Origin: Deltaproteobacteria bacterium
GTDB lineage: Bacteria; Myxococcota_A; Polyangia; Haliangiales; SHYZ01
Direction: 5' to 3'
DNA: 44,655 nucleotides
Assembly (NCBI GenBank): GCA_016210055.1
Contig: JACQUZ010000165.1
Location: 1 to 44,655 of the forward strand
The position numbers were made by a program, and so were the translations under genes. The notes under the pieces are model-generated. The model searched no databases, was not told where the DNA came from, and saw only the letters and a list, made by a program, of their open reading frames with translations. Shown piece after piece: positions 40,677 through 44,655 of the stretch. Positions within the stretch are counted from its first letter, which is position 1, and each line of letters starts with the position of its first letter.

Positions 40677-42297
40677 CGGGTGAAGTGGGCGAGGGCTTTC
40701 GTGCTACGTCTCCTCGCTCGGCTATCTCGCACAGGAGGCCCAGCACGCTCACGAGCTTGTCCGTCATGCTCGGGTCAACTTCGTGGTGAAACGCCAGCTC
40801 GGTAAGCGGGATGGGGTGATCGAGCGGAGCGCCGCGGCCGGGAAAAACCGAATACCGAAGACATTTCTCTGGCCAAAGCGCGAGCCATCCGTCCAATACA
40901 GCAGTCGCCCGCGCCCGCTGCCCTTCGTCCAGGATTCGCTGCGTGTGGCCACCAGCGTCCTTTATTCGAAACCTCCTGTCGAACGCGACGTCACCGGTGT
41001 GCACGACCGGGGCATGGATCTCCGGGGGAGGGGGGTGACTACCTATGGCCAAGATGCCGTCTGGACGAGCCGAAAGCACCCACGCCGGTTCGGCGCTTCC
41101 CAATGCCGATTCTCCCACCGTGACTTCGATCGACCGCACGGACTGCGCGTGCCTCTTGATGCGGACCAGGTACGGAACGAGATTCCAGTCTCCCCGCAGA
41201 AGCGACTCCTCCTCGACCTTTTCTTGTTGTGCGTGCAGCGCGCTTGCCAGCGTGCTCAGGTATTGCTCCCACGCCTGCTCGGGGATCGGGGGGAGATGAA
41301 AGGCCGATCCCGCGGTCCCCTCGCGCTCCTCGTCACCCACCCGGGTGCTCGCGTCGGCGATCGTGAGGACTGCCGTTGCCGCGGCGAGGAGCGAAAGGGG
41401 CCAGGCGAACGCATACCCTGCGCCGACGATGAGTGCCAATCCCAATCCAATCTGCCGCCTGGCCACCGAGCGGGACGTGAGGGTGGCGGCAAGGGTCCAC
41501 GTAATGGCCACGAGGGCGACGATATTGAGGGCAACCGTCGACATCGGCGCCCCTGGCCCAAGGTCAATTCCTAGGCCACGTGAAGCGATCTCCATGCCGA
41601 CCTCGTAGTGCTTGCGCAGAACCACGGCGCCGATGGTCCCAACAAACGCCGCAATGGCCATGAGCCCCGGCCTAGCGATGGCCGAAATCCACGGCCTGGG
41701 TCCGAAGCAAAACGGTGACGCAATGGCGCACGCCGCCAAGGACCAGTTCCCTAGCTCGCGTACGCGATCCGGAATGCTAGCCCAGCGGGCGCCATCGTGC
41801 ATTGAGTAGCGCATGGCCGCGGTGCCGTAGAAATGAACAAGGAACGGGGCCATGAGAAAAAGCAGCCCTACCTTTGCACGGTAATCAGCCGGGCGGGTGG
41901 CCAGCCCCAACGCCACGAGGACAATCAAGGATGCGAGCGCCGACTCGAGTTGCACCGTGAGCCGTGCGGTCGCGTGGTGAACGACGCCGGTGGTCGCGAG
42001 GGCGAGGAGCGCAGCGCTCACTCCCAGCGCGACCACGCGGGTGAGCCCCCTGAGAAGCGGCCTGGAAACGAGCACCTCCCACGTCTTCCATGCCATGGTC
42101 CCCACCGCGAGGACGGACGCCAGGTAGAAGACAAACAGGCCGAATCGGTCGAGGCTTTGGTGCCAGCCTGGGGGAAGCTGGTTCCCAGGGGGACGCAGCA
42201 CGGGGACGGCAAGCCGATTGAGCACCAACTCGACCAAGACCACCGCCAGAAGGGTCGCCACAAGGTCGAGCTGGGCGAGACGCCGGCGAAAATCCAT
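40660..42297 (-). CDS. polytopic membrane protein of unknown function
   Basis: This 545-residue protein has about ten hydrophobic segments in the first 330 residues (LVATLLAVVLVELVLNRLAV, FGLFVFYLASVLAVGTMAW, VVALGVSAALLALATTGVV, ALASLIVLVALGLA and others). A soluble C-terminal part of about 210 residues follows (AWEQYLSTLASALHAQQEKV, VPYLVRIKRHAQSVRSIEVT, DVAFDRRFRIKDAGG, CLRYSVFPGRGAPLDHPIPL). It has no known motif. The start has GGAAG next to the ATG. It is divergent from the amidase gene and coupled to the HAD phosphatase gene. Confidence 0.75.
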   Translation of the reverse strand: MDFRRRLAQLDLVATLLAVVLVELVLNRLAVPVLRPPGNQLPPGWHQSLDRFGLFVFYLASVLAVGTMAWKTWEVLVSRPLLRGLTRVVALGVSAALLALATTGVVHHATARLTVQLESALASLIVLVALGLATRPADYRAKVGLLFLMAPFLVHFYGTAAMRYSMHDGARWASIPDRVRELGNWSLAACAIASPFCFGPRPWISAIARPGLMAIAAFVGTIGAVVLRKHYEVGMEIASRGLGIDLGPGAPMSTVALNIVALVAITWTLAATLTSRSVARRQIGLGLALIVGAGYAFAWPLSLLAAATAVLTIADASTRVGDEEREGTAGSAFHLPPIPEQAWEQYLSTLASALHAQQEKVEEESLLRGDWNLVPYLVRIKRHAQSVRSIEVTVGESALGSAEPAWVLSARPDGILAIGSHPPPPEIHAPVVHTGDVAFDRRFRIKDAGGHTQRILDEGQRARATAVLDGWLALWPEKCLRYSVFPGRGAPLDHPIPLTELAFHHEVDPSMTDKLVSVLGLLCEIAERGDVARKPSPTSPDDVPV

Positions 42298-42355
42298 CTT
42301 CCAGCGGTTTTAGCGCGTCGGGGATGGGAGGTCAATTCCGTGGCATGCTGAAGGA

Positions 42356-43135
42356 GTGAGACTTGGACGTGACCTTGTGCGAAAGACCATCGGCATGGCG
42401 GTCCTCCTGCTCCTCGTGCCTGCTCGAGGAGCAGGGCAGGCCGTGCGTGGCGAGTCGAGTTTCGTCGTGGTGCTCGACCCGGGCCACGGGGGTACCAACA
42501 CCGGGGCCGCTGGAGTTGTCGAGGGGCTCTATGAGAAGCGGTTCACGCTGGCGCTGTCGAGGGCCGTGGCGGAGCGCCTGCGTAGGGAACCCGACGTTCG
42601 CGTTGTCCTCACGCGCGAGGACGATCGCTACGTTACCCTCCGAGAACGGGTGCGCCGGGCCAACCAGATCAAGGCCGACGTGTTGGTGAGCATCCACGCC
42701 AACGCATCCCCCTCGCGCAGCCAGCGCGGGTTTGAGACCTATGTCCTTTCCCCCGAGGCGCTGGAGGTGGATGCGCGTGCCCTTCGTTCCGAGGACGGTC
42801 CACCGAGGCCCGAGGTCCCGCCGAGAGTGGCCTCGATCCTCGACGACATCGAGCGAGGAACAGCACAAGGGCTATCCGTTCGCTTGGCCGAGCGTATTCA
42901 GGCACGCCTCGCGCGGGTGAGGGGAGACGCAGGAAATCGGGGAGTTAAGCAGGGGAGCATGGACGTGCTCATGGGGCCCACCATGCCGGCGGTCCTCGTG
43001 GAGGTGGGATTCATCGACCATCCCCTCGAGGGCGCGGAGCTCCTCAAGCGGGAGACGAGGACCGCCATCGCCGATGCCCTTGCAGCGGCGGTCCTCGATT
43101 TTCGTGAAGTCTTGCGGGAAACCGAAGACAACTGA
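42356..43135 (+). CDS. N-acetylmuramoyl-L-alanine amidase (Amidase_3)
   Basis: This periplasmic zinc hydrolase cleaves the lactyl-alanine bond between glycan and peptide in peptidoglycan. The 259-residue product has an N-terminal signal (IGMAVLLLLVPARGAGQA) and the zinc ligands in VVLDPGHGGTNTGA (His), GLYEKRFTLA (Glu) and VLVSIHANAS (His). The catalytic Glu is in AVLVEVGFIDHPLEG. An insertion between the ligands (ALEVDARALRSEDGPPRPEV) is the usual place of the regulatory helix in AmiC-type enzymes. The start is a GTG with AAGGA abutting it; a GTG at 42377 is the alternative. Confidence 0.92.
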   Translation: MRLGRDLVRKTIGMAVLLLLVPARGAGQAVRGESSFVVVLDPGHGGTNTGAAGVVEGLYEKRFTLALSRAVAERLRREPDVRVVLTREDDRYVTLRERVRRANQIKADVLVSIHANASPSRSQRGFETYVLSPEALEVDARALRSEDGPPRPEVPPRVASILDDIERGTAQGLSVRLAERIQARLARVRGDAGNRGVKQGSMDVLMGPTMPAVLVEVGFIDHPLEGAELLKRETRTAIADALAAAVLDFREVLRETEDN

Positions 43136-43158
43136 ACTACTCTGACTTAGGAGATTGC

Positions 43159-43911
43159 ATGCCCAACCCACTTCGCCCTGACGGTCGTCGGCCCGACGAG
43201 CTGCGTCCTGCGGAGATCATCACGGGTTTTCAGAAACACGCCGAGGGAAGCGCGCTCATCAAGTGTGGCGACACCTGGGTCTTGTGCGCTGCCTCCGTCG
43301 AGGAGCGGGTACCCCCGTTTCTCGAGGGGCGCGGCAAGGGCTGGGTGACGGCAGAGTATGGGATGCTCCCTCGGGCGACGCACACGCGCTCGCCCCGGCA
43401 AGGGGGAGGGCGCTCGCAGGAAATCCAGAGACTCATCGGGCGGGCACTGCGTGGGGCGGTGAACACCACTGCCCTGGGTCCGCGAACCATTGCCATCGAC
43501 TGCGATGTGTTGCAGGCCGATGGCGGAACCCGAACAGCCTCTATCACTGGCGCGTGGGTGGCGCTCGCCCTGGCCATTGCCGGCCTGAAGAAGCGCGGCC
43601 TTGTCGCGCCGACCGCGCGGGTCCTTGGCGAACCCCTGGCCGCAGTATCGGTGGGCATCGTGGATGGTGATCCACGACTCGACTTGCCGTATGCCGAGGA
43701 TTCTCAAGCCGAGGTTGACATGAACGTGGTCATGGCCGAGGCGGGAAAGATCATCGAAATCCAGGGCACTGCAGAAGGGGCTCCGTTTTCGCGCAAGGAT
43801 CTCGACCTGCTGCTCGACCTGGCAACGCGTGGAATCCAGAAGCTGTGCCACCTGCAACGGCAGGCCCTCGAAAAGGCTGGAGCTGCCCTTCCCCTGGAGT
43901 GCGGCTCATGA
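43159..43911 (+). CDS. rph: ribonuclease PH
   Basis: RNase PH is a phosphorolytic 3'-5' exonuclease that trims tRNA and rRNA 3' ends. The 250-residue product starts RPDGRRPDELRP and includes GSALIKCGDTWVLCAASVEE, the phosphate-binding RSQEIQRLIGRALRGAV, IDCDVLQADGGTRTASITGA, and DLPYAEDSQAEVDMNVVMAE with EIQGTAEGAPFSR. Length is typical. AGGAG lies 6 nt before the ATG. Its stop overlaps rdgB (ATGA), a pairing common in bacteria, and a tRNA gene follows. Confidence 0.97.
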   Translation: MPNPLRPDGRRPDELRPAEIITGFQKHAEGSALIKCGDTWVLCAASVEERVPPFLEGRGKGWVTAEYGMLPRATHTRSPRQGGGRSQEIQRLIGRALRGAVNTTALGPRTIAIDCDVLQADGGTRTASITGAWVALALAIAGLKKRGLVAPTARVLGEPLAAVSVGIVDGDPRLDLPYAEDSQAEVDMNVVMAEAGKIIEIQGTAEGAPFSRKDLDLLLDLATRGIQKLCHLQRQALEKAGAALPLECGS

Positions 43912-44549
43912 GCGGGCGGCCGAGGCTCGTCTTCGCCACGCGAAACCGTGGGAAGCTGGTGGAGATGAAGGAGCTGCTCGGAGAAATCGCCGAGGTGATC
44001 GGCGTGCCCGAGCTCTCTGGGCAGATCCCGGAGGTAGCCGAAGACGGCGTGACCTTTGCCGAAAATGCGGTCAAGAAGGCACGCGAGGTCGCCCGGCATT
44101 CCGGACTGCCGACCCTGGCCGACGACAGCGGATTGGAAGTCGATGCCCTTGGGGGGGAGCCGGGAGTTCGCTCGGCCCGCTATGCCGGGGAAACTGCCAA
44201 CGACGAGGCGAACAACCTGAAGCTACTCCAGAAAATGCTGGGAATTCCTAGAGAAAGGCGGACCGCTCGCTTTCGCTGCGTGCTTGCGTTCGCGGACCCC
44301 TTGGGCGCTCTTGGCGAGCGGGTCCTGACCTCGGACGGAACAGTCGAAGGGCTTGTTCTCGAAGAGCCGCGGGGAAACAGGGGGTTTGGCTATGACCCAC
44401 TTTTCTATTCTCCAGAGCTAGGGCTCACCTTCGGCGAAGCTGGCACGGGACCAAAGAGCGGGGTTTCGCACCGGGCCCGGGCAGTCCACAAGATGAAAGA
44501 CGAGCTCGCCCGCTACTTCCGTCTTGCAAACGAAAAACAATCCGGGTAG
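43908..44549 (+). CDS. rdgB: XTP/dITP diphosphatase (RdgB/HAM1)
   Basis: RdgB hydrolyses non-canonical purine triphosphates (dITP, XTP) to monophosphates and keeps them out of DNA. The 213-residue product has LVFATRNRGKLVEMKELLGE at the start, TFAENAVKKAREVARHSGLP, the metal-binding LADDSGLEVDALGG with PGVRSARYAG, and NRGFGYDPLFY, then SHRARAVHKM. The ATG overlaps the rph stop by 4 nt; the frame from 43845 is internal to rph. Confidence 0.96.
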   Translation: MSGRPRLVFATRNRGKLVEMKELLGEIAEVIGVPELSGQIPEVAEDGVTFAENAVKKAREVARHSGLPTLADDSGLEVDALGGEPGVRSARYAGETANDEANNLKLLQKMLGIPRERRTARFRCVLAFADPLGALGERVLTSDGTVEGLVLEEPRGNRGFGYDPLFYSPELGLTFGEAGTGPKSGVSHRARAVHKMKDELARYFRLANEKQSG

Positions 44550-44552
44550 ATA
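44524..44552 (+). promoter_or_regulatory. sigma-70 promoter of tRNA-Pro
   Basis: TTGCAA (44524-44529), a 17-bp spacer and TAGATA (44547-44552) place a transcription start near 44559, 18 bp before the mature tRNA. The -10 overlaps the rdgB stop codon. The GC-rich GCCCG-TG-CGGGC just downstream could form part of the tRNA leader. Confidence 0.6.
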
Positions 44553-44576
44553 CTTTTTGCCCGTGCGGGCGGGCAT

Positions 44577-44650
<74 letters not shown>

Positions 44651-44655
44651 CTGAA

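Overview
The window is about 44.7 kb of GC-rich, densely packed bacterial DNA with one tRNA-Pro at its right end. It holds no insertion sequence, prophage or CRISPR array. Many start codons overlap the previous stop (ATGA, GTGA, TGATG). There are many lipoproteins, an NtrC-type activator, TPR/zinc-ribbon/GYF membrane proteins, and SCP2 plus phytoene-desaturase-like genes. This points to a myxobacterium-like member of Myxococcota (former Deltaproteobacteria). The assignment is inference from gene content, not from a marker phylogeny.

Layout. 0.1-3.6 kb: a lipoprotein, a DusB-type tRNA dihydrouridine synthase, a PlsC acyltransferase and a small HEAT-like lipoprotein. 3.7-12.0 kb: a respiratory complex I operon nuoE-F-J-K-L-M-N with a strong sigma-70 promoter; nuoA-D, G, H and I are not here, and NuoL carries a C-terminal PKD-like domain. 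12.1-14.7 kb: a sigma-54 activator, then a sigma-54 promoter driving a FliA-type sigma factor, then a sigma-28-type promoter driving a short FlgM-like protein. This is a complete flagellar-style cascade with no flagellar gene in view. 14.7-17.8 kb: a polyhydroxyalkanoate-system protein, TypA/BipA and a PCC-domain protein. 17.8-19.9 kb: a histidine-rich lipoprotein divergent from a DUF47-Pit phosphate transport pair. 20-25.1 kb: an operon of a Tat-exported DUF4159 protein, a large VWA/amidotransferase-like membrane protein and an unknown protein, divergent from an outer-membrane protein. 25.3-30.8 kb: a six-gene operon on the minus strand with a TetR regulator, two FAD oxidoreductases and three SCP2-like lipid-binding proteins.

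30.9-35.4 kb: a five-gene operon in which every junction is a 4-nt ATGA overlap (epimerase, DegT aminotransferase, ABC ATPase, ABC-2 permease, small membrane protein). 35.4-35.9 kb: a gene-poor stretch with a decayed reading frame and a 29-bp repeat that also occurs at the left edge of the window. 35.9-40.0 kb: a cyclic-nucleotide-binding protein, a tandem GNAT protein, a zinc-ribbon/GYF/TM/TPR protein and a TFIIB-type zinc-ribbon protein. 40.0-42.3 kb: a HAD phosphatase and a polytopic membrane protein. 42.4-44.65 kb: a cell-wall amidase, RNase PH, RdgB and tRNA-Pro(UGG).

The observations most worth following are the self-contained sigma-54 / sigma-28 / FlgM-like circuit, the TetR-FAD-SCP2 lipid operon, the NuoL-PKD fusion and the GltJ-like zinc-ribbon/GYF protein. 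All functions are read from sequence motifs recognised by eye; no database search was run.
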